Shown one piece after another: positions 24,762 through 35,988 of a stretch of DNA of 64,000 bases. Where the stretch lies: NCBI RefSeq assembly GCF_000203815.1, contig NW_004457718.1, positions 806,001 to 870,000 of the forward strand, written 5' to 3'. The notes under the pieces were generated by a model. It was not told where the DNA came from. It saw only the letters and a program-made list of their open reading frames with translations, and ran no database searches. Numbering within the stretch: the first letter of the stretch is position 1; every line of letters starts with the position of its first letter. Source of the stretch: Cavenderia fasciculata (Eukaryota; Evosea; Eumycetozoa; Acytosteliales; Cavenderiaceae). The position numbers and the translations under genes are program-made.

Positions 24762-25478
24762 TGTGTAATATTTCTATATAAAAATTAAGAAATAAATTTT
24801 GAAATAATTGAAAAATGTTCAAGTATGTAAGTATGTATGTACTTTGTGAAAAAATAGAGTCAAAGAGGATAGAGAGAGATAAGAATTTAATTAATAAAAT
24901 TTACCTTTATTAATTTCTTTATAAGTATACTTTGGGAAATATGATTGAATTGATAATAATAAATTTATTGGGCTCTTTTTGAATACTCTGTTGCTTATCC
25001 ATAAATTCTTAATAAATAAATTTATTTAAATCCAAATGTGAACATATTCCAAAAATGGAAATACTCGAATATTTTTTTTTTTTTTTTACAATAAAATCGA
25101 AAACCATTGAATATCTTTAATCTTTCACTCCACTTGAAAGATCTCTTTGAATAAAAGTTCCCTCTAATGTAAAATGTGTTTATATCTATTTAAAAATTAA
25201 TTTGTTTTTAAATATTTTTTTTTGGCGCAGACCTTGGAAACATTTAGATTTTGGAAAACAAATACAATTTAAAATGTCGTCCTATTTGTAACTCTTCAAA
25301 AGATCTTATCAATAAATGGGAGAATAGATTGAGATTGATAAACTAAATAGATAATCTACAAAAAAAATACCCCCTCAAATATTGTTGTTTGTTTTAAATA
25401 AATAAATAAATAAATATTGAAAGTTTGTTTTATTATGATTATTATTGATGGGTTCAAAAACTTTTTAAATAAATGTTT
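24762..25478. promoter_or_regulatory. Intergenic region with E2F-like motif
   Basis: About 720 bp, mostly A/T-rich, including a T run at about 25073-25087. At 25221-25228 a second TTTGGCGC box occurs, directly after a T tract, 460 bp upstream of the hypothetical gene that starts at 24761 on the minus strand. It matches the box before the ARMC1-like gene. No gene is seen. Confidence 0.3.
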
Positions 25479-28400
25479 TTACTTGAAAGAGGTAGAACTA
25501 CTTATAAACATACTCTTTGGACGAGTTTTGTTTTGGTCCAATTCAAGTTTTTTCTTTTGAGCTTCTGCTGCCAGTGCAGCCATTCCTAATCCTAATCCCA
25601 TCCCAACTCCAGTTGGAACAAATCTTCTTGGTGGTGGTGCAGAACGTTCTTCATCATCATTATTATTATTATCAGAGGAGGGTGGAGGTGAACTGATACT
25701 ATTAATATTATTATTATTATTGGTTGTATTAATAATTTCACTTTGACTTTTAGCAAAACTTTCATCCAAGTTTTTTCTATCCAATTGTGTACTGGCAGGT
25801 CTCATGATTCTAGATGGTTGCTTTCTTCCACTTTGTGGTCTGGCTCTATCGACTGTTAAACCTGGTAATAAGGTGATTGGTGCTGATGGTGGGGATGTGG
25901 ATGTTTGAGAGTTTGTTTCAAACCCCTCAAATGAAGGTGGAGATGGAAGGAATAAAGAGGTTGATCTGGTACGAGTCATGGTCGATTGCTTGTTAGTGTC
26001 AGATACCAATGACGGTGAGACAACTATATTTGGTGGAGATGATTTGGAAGCAGGTGACTTTGTTGTTGTTGTCTTTTCATTCTCTGCTTTCCATTCTCTA
26101 TCAATTTCTTCCAATTGTTTTTGTTGTTGAGTAGAAGTAGTTGAAGAAGTAGAAGTTGTTTCAGTTGACAAAGTCTTTCCACTCTCTGCTTTCCATTCTT
26201 TATCAATTTCATCCATTTTTTTTTGTTTTTCCAAACGTTCTTTTTCAACTCGTTCCTTTTCCAATCTTTCTTTGGCTCTTTCTTGTCTGACCTTTTCGAT
26301 TCTTGCTTTCTCTGAATTGACACGTTCAGATCGTTCCTTGTCCAATGCCTCTCTATCCTTTTTCTCCTTTTCAACTCGCTCCTTTTCCTTTTCCAATCTT
26401 TCAACTCGAAGCTTTTCAACCTTTTCCAACTTTTCCTTTTCCAATCGATCCTTGTCAGCCTTTTCCTGTGCCTTTTCCTTTTCTAATCTTTCCTTTTCAG
26501 ATTGGATAGATCGCATAAATCTAAATGAAACTGCCTCCTTTGTCTCAGTAGCTGCTGAAGAAGATGGAGAGGTGACAGGAGTTGAAGGTGCAGTAGTTGG
26601 TTTTGTTGGCGTTTTAATCATCTTTTTTTCTTCCTCTAATCTATCTTTTTCCAATTTATCTTGTTTCTCCTTTTCCAACTTTTCCTTTTCTAATCTAATC
26701 TTTTCTAATCTATCTTTTTCCAATTTATCTTGTTTCTCTTTTTCTAATCTCTCCTTTTCCAACTTTTCCTTTTCCAATTTAATCTTTTCCAAGTTGTCTT
26801 TTTCTAATTTAATCTTTTCTAATTTCTCCTTTTCCAATTTATCTTGTTTCTCTTTTTCTAATCTCTCCTTTTCTAATCTAATCTTTTCCAAGTTATCCTT
26901 TTCTAATTTAATCTTTTCTAATCTATCCTTTTCCAATTTATCTTGTTTCTCCTTGTCTTGTTTCTCTTTTTCCAATTTGTCTTTTTCAGCCTTTTCCTTT
27001 GTCAATTTGTCTTGTTTTTCTTTCTCTAATCTATCCTTTTCCAATCGATCCAATCTTATTTTTTCGATTCTTTCCTTTTCCAATCTCTCATTTTCCAATC
27101 TTTCCTTTTCTATTTTTTCGATTCTCTCCTTTTCTGCACTTTGAACCGATCGCATGAATCTTGATGATACTGCTTCCTTTGGTTCTGATACAGCTGCAGG
27201 TGGTTGAGAGGTTGTTGTTGTTGGATTGATGGCAACTGGTGGTTTGGTCTCTACCGCTGCAGTTGTAGTTGCAGGAGTAGGATTTTGAACAGCAGTAGAG
27301 GATGGGGATGTAGGTGCTTGTTTGGATTCTTGTTCATTTTTTTTCTTTAGTACAGATAGATAGTTGATTCCAACATCCTTGGAAGGTGTTACTGCCGTTG
27401 TTGTTGTTGCTGTTGGTATTGGTGTATTATTAATTGGGGTAGGCGTTGGTGTTGGTGTTGGTATAGTAGTGGGTGTAGGTGCTTGGGATGGAGTGGGGGT
27501 AGTAGTAGTAGTAGAGGAAGTAGCAGTTGTCATGTTGATACGACTATTGGACTTACTATTATTGATGGATGTAGCCGATGTCACACGAGCTGGTGTTGCA
27601 GCAGTTGAGACAGCCGCGGCGACTACTGTTGGTGCCTGTGATGGGACAGCAGCAGCAGAAGTAGAAGTGGCAGGGGTAGTAATACTTGAGATGGGAAGAG
27701 AATTGGCAGAAGTTGATCGAGGGGTGATGGATCGTGGAGTGGTTACCTTTGGTGATGGCGCATGACTGGTTGTATTAAAGTCATAGAGAGACTGGATAAA
27801 GTTGGTAAACTTTTGGGTATACTCTGGATGCGACTTAAAGTCAATGGTTACATGTGGTTGGTAGTTACTGCAATTGATATTGTATTGTGATAGTACAGTC
27901 AGATCGTTGAGTGATAATGTTGCAACATTGGTTGGTGACGACGTTGCGGCTGCGGTAGGAGCCTTGTTTTTAAACTGTTGGTACGATTGTGATTGGGAGA
28001 GTGCCAATATAAACTGCTCTAATGCCTTTGGATCGATAGTTGTTGATATGGGACCGGTACTAGCAGACGATGATGCAGACGAGCGTGGTGTATAAGGTGG
28101 AGAGGTAATTTGAAATGGAGCAGCTGACGATGACGATGTTGCCGTGGGTGACGTTGTTGTTGATGATTTGGTGTTGGTGGAGTTGTTGACAGCCACAGAG
28201 ACTGGTGAACCTGCCGACGCACCGTCCTGGGCAAATGTCAGATACTCGGTAAGCATGGTAGCCATCAGCTTGGAACGCTCGTCATCAATCTGCTTGTACA
28301 GACGTTTGTACTCTTTATTGAGCTGTTCGCACAATCTATCATGGTGATCCTTTAGTTTACGTTCCTGTGTATAGTACGATGTCAGGATAGTAGACTGATG

Positions 28401-28499
28401 TGCAATCTTATCCCATCGTTTCTTTGTCTCAATGTCTCCAATATGAATAGACGTCGATGGTGATGGTGATACTGATGCTGAAGAAGTGACCATCATCAT
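25479..28499 (-). CDS. Large Lys/Glu-rich coiled-coil protein
   Basis: A single exon of 1006 residues. The N-terminal 110 residues form a predicted helical region (TKKRWDKIAHQSTILTSY, EQLNKEYKRLYKQIDDERSKL). A long Ser/Thr/Ala/Pro-rich linker follows. Residues about 470-800 are a highly charged helix built from units such as LEKEKQDKLEKDRLEKIK and LEKDNLEKIRLEKERLEKE, which would form a coiled coil or single alpha-helix. A short motif, S[SF]RFMRS[VI]QS, occurs twice, each time just ahead of a charged block, suggesting internal duplication. The C terminus has Pro/Asn-rich stretches and a basic end. No enzymatic motif is visible; a cytoskeletal or scaffold role is only a guess. Confidence 0.8.
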   Translation of the reverse strand: MMMVTSSASVSPSPSTSIHIGDIETKKRWDKIAHQSTILTSYYTQERKLKDHHDRLCEQLNKEYKRLYKQIDDERSKLMATMLTEYLTFAQDGASAGSPVSVAVNNSTNTKSSTTTSPTATSSSSAAPFQITSPPYTPRSSASSSASTGPISTTIDPKALEQFILALSQSQSYQQFKNKAPTAAATSSPTNVATLSLNDLTVLSQYNINCSNYQPHVTIDFKSHPEYTQKFTNFIQSLYDFNTTSHAPSPKVTTPRSITPRSTSANSLPISSITTPATSTSAAAVPSQAPTVVAAAVSTAATPARVTSATSINNSKSNSRINMTTATSSTTTTTPTPSQAPTPTTIPTPTPTPTPINNTPIPTATTTTAVTPSKDVGINYLSVLKKKNEQESKQAPTSPSSTAVQNPTPATTTAAVETKPPVAINPTTTTSQPPAAVSEPKEAVSSRFMRSVQSAEKERIEKIEKERLENERLEKERIEKIRLDRLEKDRLEKEKQDKLTKEKAEKDKLEKEKQDKEKQDKLEKDRLEKIKLEKDNLEKIRLEKERLEKEKQDKLEKEKLEKIKLEKDNLEKIKLEKEKLEKERLEKEKQDKLEKDRLEKIRLEKEKLEKEKQDKLEKDRLEEEKKMIKTPTKPTTAPSTPVTSPSSSAATETKEAVSFRFMRSIQSEKERLEKEKAQEKADKDRLEKEKLEKVEKLRVERLEKEKERVEKEKKDREALDKERSERVNSEKARIEKVRQERAKERLEKERVEKERLEKQKKMDEIDKEWKAESGKTLSTETTSTSSTTSTQQQKQLEEIDREWKAENEKTTTTKSPASKSSPPNIVVSPSLVSDTNKQSTMTRTRSTSLFLPSPPSFEGFETNSQTSTSPPSAPITLLPGLTVDRARPQSGRKQPSRIMRPASTQLDRKNLDESFAKSQSEIINTTNNNNNINSISSPPPSSDNNNNDDEERSAPPPRRFVPTGVGMGLGLGMAALAAEAQKKKLELDQNKTRPKSMFISSSTSFK

Positions 28500-29075
28500 A
28501 ATAATTATATCGTTGAAAAATGAATATATTAATCTTGATTAAATTTAATTGGATTAAATAATATTATATTATAGTTTAATATATAGAATATAGAATAGAT
28601 AACATAAATAAATGATTATATATATATATATATTTATATAATTATATCCACAATGTTTGTTTGTTTGCTTGTTTGTTTGAACAACAAAATATTTTAAATA
28701 AATATATACACACTGCTTGTTAGCTAGCTGTTACTAGTATTGCTATTTGACTTTATAAATTATGAGAGAGTTAACACAAAATATATATATATAGAGTGAA
28801 TGAGTGTTTGATTGATTCCTTAATAAAGTGAAGACAATTGTATTACACTCATCAATCACCACACCCACACTGTTTGCTTCACCTCCACTCCAATCGTCAT
28901 GATAATAATATAAGGTCTTAAACTTTTACATTTGTTTTTTTATTATTTGAATTAGCATTGATTTGCTTTGCATTGATTTTTTTTTGTCATGTTGTTGAGA
29001 CTCAGACTATTCCTCGTTGTCAATGAATGACAGATTCAGATTCAGATCTGTTGATCTAGATAGATAATCCATCTC
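28500..29075. other. Promoter flank with AT dinucleotide runs
   Basis: The upstream flank of the coiled-coil gene contains (TA)n at about 28616-28635 and (GTTT)n near 28655-28678. No gene is seen. Confidence 0.5.
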
Positions 29076-30098
29076 TTAATTGAGTTCTAAGACACTCTTT
29101 CTATTTCTCATATAAACCGATTTATGATGTACTATTCTACTACTACTATTTGTTGAAACATATTTGTAAAAGGTTCCAATAAATTGAAGGTTGCAAAGTT
29201 GAGAGATCGTAGGACGGAAGTGCCAGTTAATATTGTTGGTAGCCACTATGATAGAGATCTTTTCGATGTTGTGGTCATGATGATCATAATCATGGGGTAA
29301 ATTAAATTGGCTAAACTCTGTGAGAGTTTTGATGTCGGGTAATAACGCCAGTTCCTTGACTTGAGGATTGTATTTGCTGATTTTGGCAATATTCGAGTCG
29401 GTGAATGATAGTTTGGTGATACGTTTGGGAAGTTTTGATTTGATTTGTTGATTAGTCAATTTCGCAATACCATATGAACCTGTTTCATCTATAATGATTC
29501 TTAGATGTCTGAGTTTTGGTAACCGACCCAACATTGGAATGACATCAAACGAGTTGATCGATACTGCTTCTAATGACCTTGAAAGTGGCCACGTACATGG
29601 ATTGTCGTCGTCACCCTCTTTTTGTTGTTGAAATAGAAATTGATTGCATTTGTGGATATAGTATAGCCTTTGAAGTGGTAGATTCTTTAGTTGGGTGAGC
29701 CCTCTTGCACCGACCCAGTCAAGGCTCCATTGTGACATATCCAACGAAGTCAGAGATTGTAACCGAGACAGTGAGAGAAATAGTTTGTCGGGGCTTGGCA
29801 AATTAAAAGGATAGTAGCCGGTTATGGGTCCAAATTCCAAACATTGTACAATATTTGAATAGAGAACAAGACAATCCCAACATTTGTCGCTCCAACCGCT
29901 TGGCATCGCGATTGTGAGAGTTTTGATTGATTTACCCAACAGAAAATACTGATTTGAATAGTGTCTATGTTGTATTGATCTTTCTTCATCTTGACAAGGT
30001 AGTGCAACTCGTTTGACAAGTTGTCTTGAAACAAATAAAAATAGTGCCTTGCATGTCAGTGTCAAGCCAAATCGGAGACGATTAATTTGTCCAAACAT
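29076..30098 (-). CDS. Leucine-rich, F-box-family-like protein, N terminus uncertain
   Basis: About 340 residues from the first ATG-encoded Met (MFGQINRLRFGLTLTCKALFLFVSRQL). The 'RLRFGLTLTCKALF' segment matches the second half of a dictyostelid F-box-like domain. The usual first half is not seen upstream in this frame, so an upstream exon or an N-terminal truncation is possible. The rest has irregular leucine-rich repeats (SLTSLDMSQWSLDWV, LPKLRHLRIIIDE, LPKRITKLSFTDSN). It may be a substrate adaptor, or a gene on its way to becoming a pseudogene. Confidence 0.6.
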   Translation of the reverse strand: MFGQINRLRFGLTLTCKALFLFVSRQLVKRVALPCQDEERSIQHRHYSNQYFLLGKSIKTLTIAMPSGWSDKCWDCLVLYSNIVQCLEFGPITGYYPFNLPSPDKLFLSLSRLQSLTSLDMSQWSLDWVGARGLTQLKNLPLQRLYYIHKCNQFLFQQQKEGDDDNPCTWPLSRSLEAVSINSFDVIPMLGRLPKLRHLRIIIDETGSYGIAKLTNQQIKSKLPKRITKLSFTDSNIAKISKYNPQVKELALLPDIKTLTEFSQFNLPHDYDHHDHNIEKISIIVATNNINWHFRPTISQLCNLQFIGTFYKYVSTNSSSRIVHHKSVYMRNRKSVLELN

Positions 30099-30224
30099 AT
30101 TTTCCCTTTTGTACACTCCAATAGTTGGAACATGTTGGTCCTTGTGTATGGGACACGTTGATTAGGCTTTTAAAAATGCTTTAGATTGTTTGACATAATC
30201 TGCAAAACCAACTGACTTTTCCTC

Positions 30225-32921
30225 CTACTTGTAACTATTCCATGAATATCTAACAATCTTTTCGATTATGCTAAATGGAAGTGTTGGGTTGTTGGTCATC
30301 ATTGTGATTGTTGTTGTTGGTATTTCTGATGATGTTGGTGTTGATGTTTCTATTGTTATCTCTGGTGTTATTATTGTTGTTGTTGTTGTAGTTGGAGAAT
30401 CAAAACCAGCAGGTGTTGATTCTTTATCATAATCATAAATGATAACTTTTGAAAGATTGACCAAAGAATATTTTGATGGATCACCAAGATGAGTAAATCT
30501 CTCACGAACAATTTCTATAAATGGTGTGGTGAGGGTTGGGGTGTACTCTAGGATTGGTTTTGGTGGTCCTTCATCTTTACTCTTTTCCTTTTCCTCGCTG
30601 AGATCCAAACCTTGATTGTCAACCTTTTCAATGTTTGCCTTGGTAGCTTCCATGTTTCCATTTTCCAATCTCCAAGCACGATAGGCAATGACTTGGTCGA
30701 GTTCGTCAATCACCTTTTTCTTGAGTTCTGGTGACAGCGTGTCAAAGACGGCGGTGTGAACATCCAACTCTTCGTCCTTTAGGAATTGAAGTAATCCTAA
30801 TAACCAACAAACCGACTGTGACAATAGACCAGTCTCTGATTCGTCTCTCTCTGATTTGATACCCTTTTCCTTTAATTCTTCTCTTTCCTTTTGAGTAATC
30901 TTGGCATCTGAAACTACCAAATCGTGAATAGCATCGTATATTCTACCCATTAAAATATAACTAACTTCTTCAAACAATACTAATCTCTCTGCCATTGTAA
31001 TGGTTTGATTCTTGTCCTTTTTAAATTTCTTTTTAACATCCTTTGATGATAAATGAGCTTCTTCAAATAATGATTCATTAATTTCTACATCATTTGTAGA
31101 AGCAGAGGTAGAAGTAGCTGAAGTAGTAGGAGATGATGGTTGGCTTGACCAATTGGATGGTTTTAACCAACTAAATGATCTTGAAAATATATTACTACCA
31201 CTATTTCCATTTACTTGTCCTTTACCATTTTGCATTGGACTATTTGGTACTGATTGAGCAAATCCAGAATTTCCATTACCGACGTTATTATTATTTCTAT
31301 TTAAATTTGGAGTAGTATTTGTTGAATAATGTTGTCTTTCCAATTTTAATTCTTCATTATCAATTGAACTACTATCAATTTTTAATTCCAAATCACCTTC
31401 TTCATCATCAGGCTCCAACTCACCAGTTTCAGCCACGGTGAGGATCTTTTTCAAACAATAAGCAATCTTTTCAAAGTGATAACCAATGTTTGCTTTACAA
31501 AATAGTTTGCCGAGTGGTTCATAGAGAACGGGCAGCAACTCTCGGATAATCTCGATCATTTCGTCATTGCCCAACACTTCGATGAAATCATTCTTTTCGC
31601 GACGACGTTTCTCCAACTTTACGTATTCAAAGAGTGCTGTGTAATGGTGTTCTTCGAGTTGAGCGATAATCTCTGGGTCGACTGATGGACTCGACGGCCA
31701 TTGGTATTGCATAATGACGATTGGTTCTGGTACCTCTTTAAAGTAGGCGATAGGAGTACCCTGTTGATCACTAACTTGGGTAGAGTTGGCTGTGAATCCC
31801 TTCATCTTGTTGATGAGTAATCGACGATGATTACGATTAGGTAGGTCGTTGAGAGCAGTCTCTGCAGCTTTGAGTGCCACTTTGGTTGCACGATCAGTCT
31901 TGCCAAGCTCGACCATCACCGACGCGATAGTTTGGATGAGGTTTCTAGCACCAAATGGTTTGGCCAAAAACATGACAATGATACCTTTGAGTAGAGTGAT
32001 GGGGTTGGCAATAGCCAACGACGCACGAATCGCCTTGACCGGCGTAATCATATACAAACGTTTTAATTTTACAATTTGTTTGGGGTCGCGTAACTCTCGT
32101 TCCATCCACAACGACATAATCTTGATAACGGTAGTTGTAAATTCATAATATTCGTCTGGCAGATCTTTGAAATGTTTAGTCTTTAAAATAACGTTGAAGA
32201 GACTAGATATACCATTCTCTGCATTCTTGTCGCCACTACCACCATTCTTTTCCTTTTCCTTTTCAGCCTGTAAATTCTTTTTTTCAATATTCATAATAAT
32301 GACTTGAGTGATTTCAGTTAGACGTCGTTGTAGTTGCATAATAGTTTCATCACGTTCAATATCCTTTTGTGACTTTTTCTTTTCCTTTTCCTCTTCCTCT
32401 GCTATTTTCTCTCTGTCCTCGGTTGTGTGTTGGTCGGGTTTATCACCCCGCTTCTTCTTCATTTGGTTAATGTCAAGTGTCGGGTCTTTAAACACTTTCA
32501 ACGTCTTGTCCTTTTTCTTTTCCTGTGGTGTACGTAGTGCCACATCAAACACCTTGACCACAAACTTTCTAAAGTGATCCGACGTCTCTTGTTTTGATGC
32601 CAACTGTGACTGGATGACAATGTTGGGCAGTGTATGAATGAGTTGTTGGAATTTCTGTTTGGCAGCTGCCTTGTTGGTCAACAGCGGGATGGTTGTCAAC
32701 TGTTCAAACAGAAACTTTAAAAACAAAGTTTGTTTCAAACTATCGGCATCCTTGAAATAGATTATAATCTCTTCTTGAATACTATATTTTAATAATTGTT
32801 GTTTTAAATATGATTCTTGATCATGTGTTAATGTTACATTATCATTTGTTGTTGAAGTTGAAGTTATTGTAGTTGTAGTTGTAGTTGATGTACCACCAAC
32901 AATATTATTATTATTTTCCAT
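30225..32921 (-). CDS. Large protein resembling fungal PX-associated (DUF3818-like) proteins
   Basis: A single-exon frame of 898 residues. After a Thr/Asn-rich start, residues about 30-140 are helical (HDQESYLKQQLLKYSIQEEI). A Lys/Glu-rich acidic-basic linker follows. Residues about 235-470 include ANPITLLKGIIVMFLAKPFGARNLIQ, which recalls the 'MFLAQPFGARSLLQRIF' region of fungal PX-domain proteins of the YPR097W/DUF3818 type. A helical domain (VLFEEVSYILMGRIYDAIHDLVV) near residue 680 resembles their PX-associated part. No PX lipid-binding domain is visible. A role at lipid membranes is possible by analogy; family placement is tentative. The C terminus ends in Thr/Ile-rich low complexity. 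Confidence 0.6.
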   Translation of the reverse strand: MENNNNIVGGTSTTTTTTITSTSTTNDNVTLTHDQESYLKQQLLKYSIQEEIIIYFKDADSLKQTLFLKFLFEQLTTIPLLTNKAAAKQKFQQLIHTLPNIVIQSQLASKQETSDHFRKFVVKVFDVALRTPQEKKKDKTLKVFKDPTLDINQMKKKRGDKPDQHTTEDREKIAEEEEKEKKKSQKDIERDETIMQLQRRLTEITQVIIMNIEKKNLQAEKEKEKNGGSGDKNAENGISSLFNVILKTKHFKDLPDEYYEFTTTVIKIMSLWMERELRDPKQIVKLKRLYMITPVKAIRASLAIANPITLLKGIIVMFLAKPFGARNLIQTIASVMVELGKTDRATKVALKAAETALNDLPNRNHRRLLINKMKGFTANSTQVSDQQGTPIAYFKEVPEPIVIMQYQWPSSPSVDPEIIAQLEEHHYTALFEYVKLEKRRREKNDFIEVLGNDEMIEIIRELLPVLYEPLGKLFCKANIGYHFEKIAYCLKKILTVAETGELEPDDEEGDLELKIDSSSIDNEELKLERQHYSTNTTPNLNRNNNNVGNGNSGFAQSVPNSPMQNGKGQVNGNSGSNIFSRSFSWLKPSNWSSQPSSPTTSATSTSASTNDVEINESLFEEAHLSSKDVKKKFKKDKNQTITMAERLVLFEEVSYILMGRIYDAIHDLVVSDAKITQKEREELKEKGIKSERDESETGLLSQSVCWLLGLLQFLKDEELDVHTAVFDTLSPELKKKVIDELDQVIAYRAWRLENGNMEATKANIEKVDNQGLDLSEEKEKSKDEGPPKPILEYTPTLTTPFIEIVRERFTHLGDPSKYSLVNLSKVIIYDYDKESTPAGFDSPTTTTTTIITPEITIETSTPTSSEIPTTTITMMTNNPTLPFSIIEKIVRYSWNSYK

Positions 32922-33732
32922 AATAAATATATATATATATAACTAATAAGATATGATTAAATCATTAATATATATATAATTTTATATTCTTAATTTACTA
33001 TAGTCTTACCTGCAAAAAAAGTAAATTAAACTATTTGTCTTTTTCTTTTTCTTTTTCTTTTATCTCTTTTTTTTTTTTTTTTTGAAGTATGTAAAATGAG
33101 ATTAAGGTCAACGATATAAATAATGTAGTGTGTATGTTGTTGTTATTATTATTATTATTATTGTAAAATCAATTAATTATGAATAGTGTAGGAGTGGAGT
33201 GGGGTTGATGTATTAATAAATTTTATTCCTTCTTGTTCGACTGACCACCTCATGAATGTTCACAACGGTTCGCGACACAATTTAATTTTTTAAAAAACAA
33301 TTAATTTAATGTTGTTGTGTTTTTGGTGTCTGTCTGCTTCTCCTCTTCTTTTTATTCAAAGAATAAAACATTCTCACCAATCTAACCTAACCTGGTATGG
33401 TATGATAGTATGGTTGGATTGTGTGGTAGTTGTAAAACAATACTTTTAGAATGGGACCTGGCTTGTTGAGACTTTCTAACACACAATGTAAGTAGTAAGT
33501 AAGGGTGACACCACTCGGTCGGGAGGTCAGTCGGTCACATCTTGATTTAAAAGATTAATATTAATATATATATTTTATTAGTTTAGTTTAGTTTAGCTTG
33601 TTAATTGAACCGTATTTGTTTGTTATGTTTGTTTTGTTTTGTTTGTTGAAAATTAGGTAAATAATAATATTTGTTTGATTGATGGAATTTCTTTCTTTGA
33701 TTAATACTTTCATTCATGCATTCATTCATTAT
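32922..33732. other. Intergenic region without recognised gene
   Basis: About 810 bp: (TA)n next to the start of the previous gene, T runs at 33068-33082, and (GTTT)n around 33610-33640. A more mixed-composition patch around 33470-33545 contains GACACCACTCGGTCGGGAGG, which could be regulatory. No coding signal is seen. Confidence 0.45.
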
Positions 33733-35988
33733 TTATGGATCCCTTTTTAAATTATAAACATCATCGATGAAATCATTTGGTAAGAGGATACCAGTTGAAC
33801 CAATATAAATATTTCTCTTATAGTAGGTAGATAGTTCATAGATGGAACGCATTTCCGAATAGGTAACACCACCAGCAATGAAAATGATCAACTTGCTGCC
33901 AGTGTATTTGGTCTCTTCGACTTGGACGGCTGGATCGGCCCAACGTGGTTGGTTGCTCTTGCCCTTGAGTGATACCTTTGATACTGGGGCGGCAGTGGTT
34001 TTGGCGATGGGTGTGTCACGGACAAATGGGAAATCAGTGTCTTGGAGGGTGTCGTTGATAAGATTCTCTGCAATGTCTTTGACCACTGGCACATAACGAG
34101 ATACTTCGTATGGGACACTACCAGTCTCTTGCTTGCGTTGCTTTTGAATGTTGGTCTTTGCCTTGGCCTTGGCACCCTTCATCAATGTGACACCCAAGTA
34201 GTAGAGGTTGGCAATAGCCGATTGCTCCTGTTGATTCAACATTGCCAAATCCATCAATTTTTTACGATCAACATCTTTAATACCTTCTTGTGATATAATA
34301 TACATCATTAATAATCTAATCTTATCATTTTTTCTAAAAAACAAAAGTAAATTAATAACTAATCATTATTTGTTTGTTTGTTTGTTTGTTTGTTTGTCTT
34401 TTCTTTTCTAAAACATACTCAATTCTTTGTTCAGAAAGGAAAGAAGATAATCTACCAACAATATTCTTTGGTGAACTACCTTTGGCATCTTCACCAGTTG
34501 CCATATCTTGTTCCAAATAGGCAAGATTAGCCATATCTTCTGTGAATTTTTGTGATGATTGTTCAGCAAGATTAATATGGGTAGAATATTTTGACATGAT
34601 CTCTTGGTATTGTGGTAAATTTCTAATTACATCACTTGCTTCTTTTAATGATCCTGTATTCTAAAATGAAATAAAAAAAAGAATAATAATTAATAATAAC
34701 TTCTTTTCTTTTTCTTTTTCTTTTTTCTATTTCTTATTTACTTGTTGAGTATATTGAGTAACTTGATTAGTTCTCAAGAATTCATCTAAACGAGTTTTAA
34801 GATATTCAATGACATCAGCAATATGTTTATGACGAAGTCCAGTCCACATGTAATCATGATCGCTAAGGAGAGCCTCCTTTTTCTGAGCTGTACCCGATTG
34901 AGAGGTCGAGTCGTAAGAGAAACGATCGTTTTCAATCTTGAACAAATCATAAATCATAGCTTGATAGGTGAATTCGTGAAGCAATGGAGCAATTGGGTCT
35001 TGACTTCTATCCAAAATCAATAATGTTCCTCTCTCGTCACTTGGATTCCAATTCTTTGAGTTTCTAGCTGCATGATCCATTCTCTCTTGTGTCATACCTG
35101 CAATCACTGCACTAACTGGATTATTACGTGAATATCTAATAATTGGATATTCTCCCAATGATACACATAATGATACCAACTAAAATAGAAAAAGAGAAAT
35201 AAATAAATAAATATTTAAATCACATGATTAATTAAATGGTTTCTTTTTGTTTCATACTCTAGTAGCAATTTTAGCTTGTTCTTCAATTTGATTTGGAGCA
35301 TCTGGCATGAATAAAGTTGGGATGGTATGTTTTTGATCAAAATGGAATACTTGTGATTCATTTGCCAAGAATTCAATATTCATTTCTTTAAAGGTAATAA
35401 TTCTTTGTACTGCATTGGATGCTGATAATTTCTTGAATTCAGAATCTGGCAACTCTAAATAAATTAGAAATAAAATAAGTTTGAGTAAAGTAAAGTAAAG
35501 TATTATTATTATTTGTTTGTTTGTTTGTTTGTTTCATTTTCATACTTGAAGTTAAAAACAAATGAATTGCTTTGTATTGAGGATATAGTTTCTTTTTAAA
35601 GTCATTGATTAAGAGATCGATTGATTTGGTGGTAGGAGTGATAAAGTAGATTGCTTCAACCGATGGTAATCTTTGACGTGGTTGGTTCTCTATCTTTTCG
35701 ACGACAGTAATCTTCTCCTCTGTAATATCGTACATTTGGCAACATGCTGAAATAATACGTAATGCATCTTGATCTACAACCAATGCTTTCCATCCATTAT
35801 TTGAATCTGGTGTTATAGTTCTAATGATTTCATCCAATATTCCTATATAACATTAATATGAAAGAGTAAAAGAGAGGGAGAAGAAAGAAGAGTTAGTAGG
35901 TAGGAGAGAATGATAAACTACAAATCATCAAAATGAAAGATCATTCATTCATACTCTTTTTGGTAACATCTCTAAGACTGGTTGCCAT
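33733..35988 (-). CDS. secA: Sec1/Munc18 (SM) protein
   Basis: Six exons: 35988-35955, 35842-35546, 35454-35258, 35179-34742, 34660-34419 and 34333-33733. Donors GTATGA/GTAAAT/GTATGT and AG acceptors keep phase throughout and give 602 residues, the usual SM length. Family motifs appear in order: DNGWKALVVDQ-type start, LPSVEAIYFITP, EYPIIRYSRN, LLILDRSQDPIAPLLHEFTYQAMIYDLF (quoted by parts: DRSQDPIAPL, HEFTYQAM), MWTGLRHKHIADV, KYSTHINLAEQ, EQDMATGEDAKG and LIIFIAGGVTYSEMR. SM proteins bind syntaxin and promote SNARE assembly in exocytosis. The symbol is used because dictyostelids are known for a Sec1 gene called secA. The first exon is only 34 bp (MATSLRDVTKK). Confidence 0.93.

Noticed and set aside
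26272-27144. 290-codon open frame antisense to the coiled-coil gene, rich in SNLSFSN repeats
   Set aside because: It is the mirror image of the repeated Lys/Glu codons on the other strand and has no independent support.
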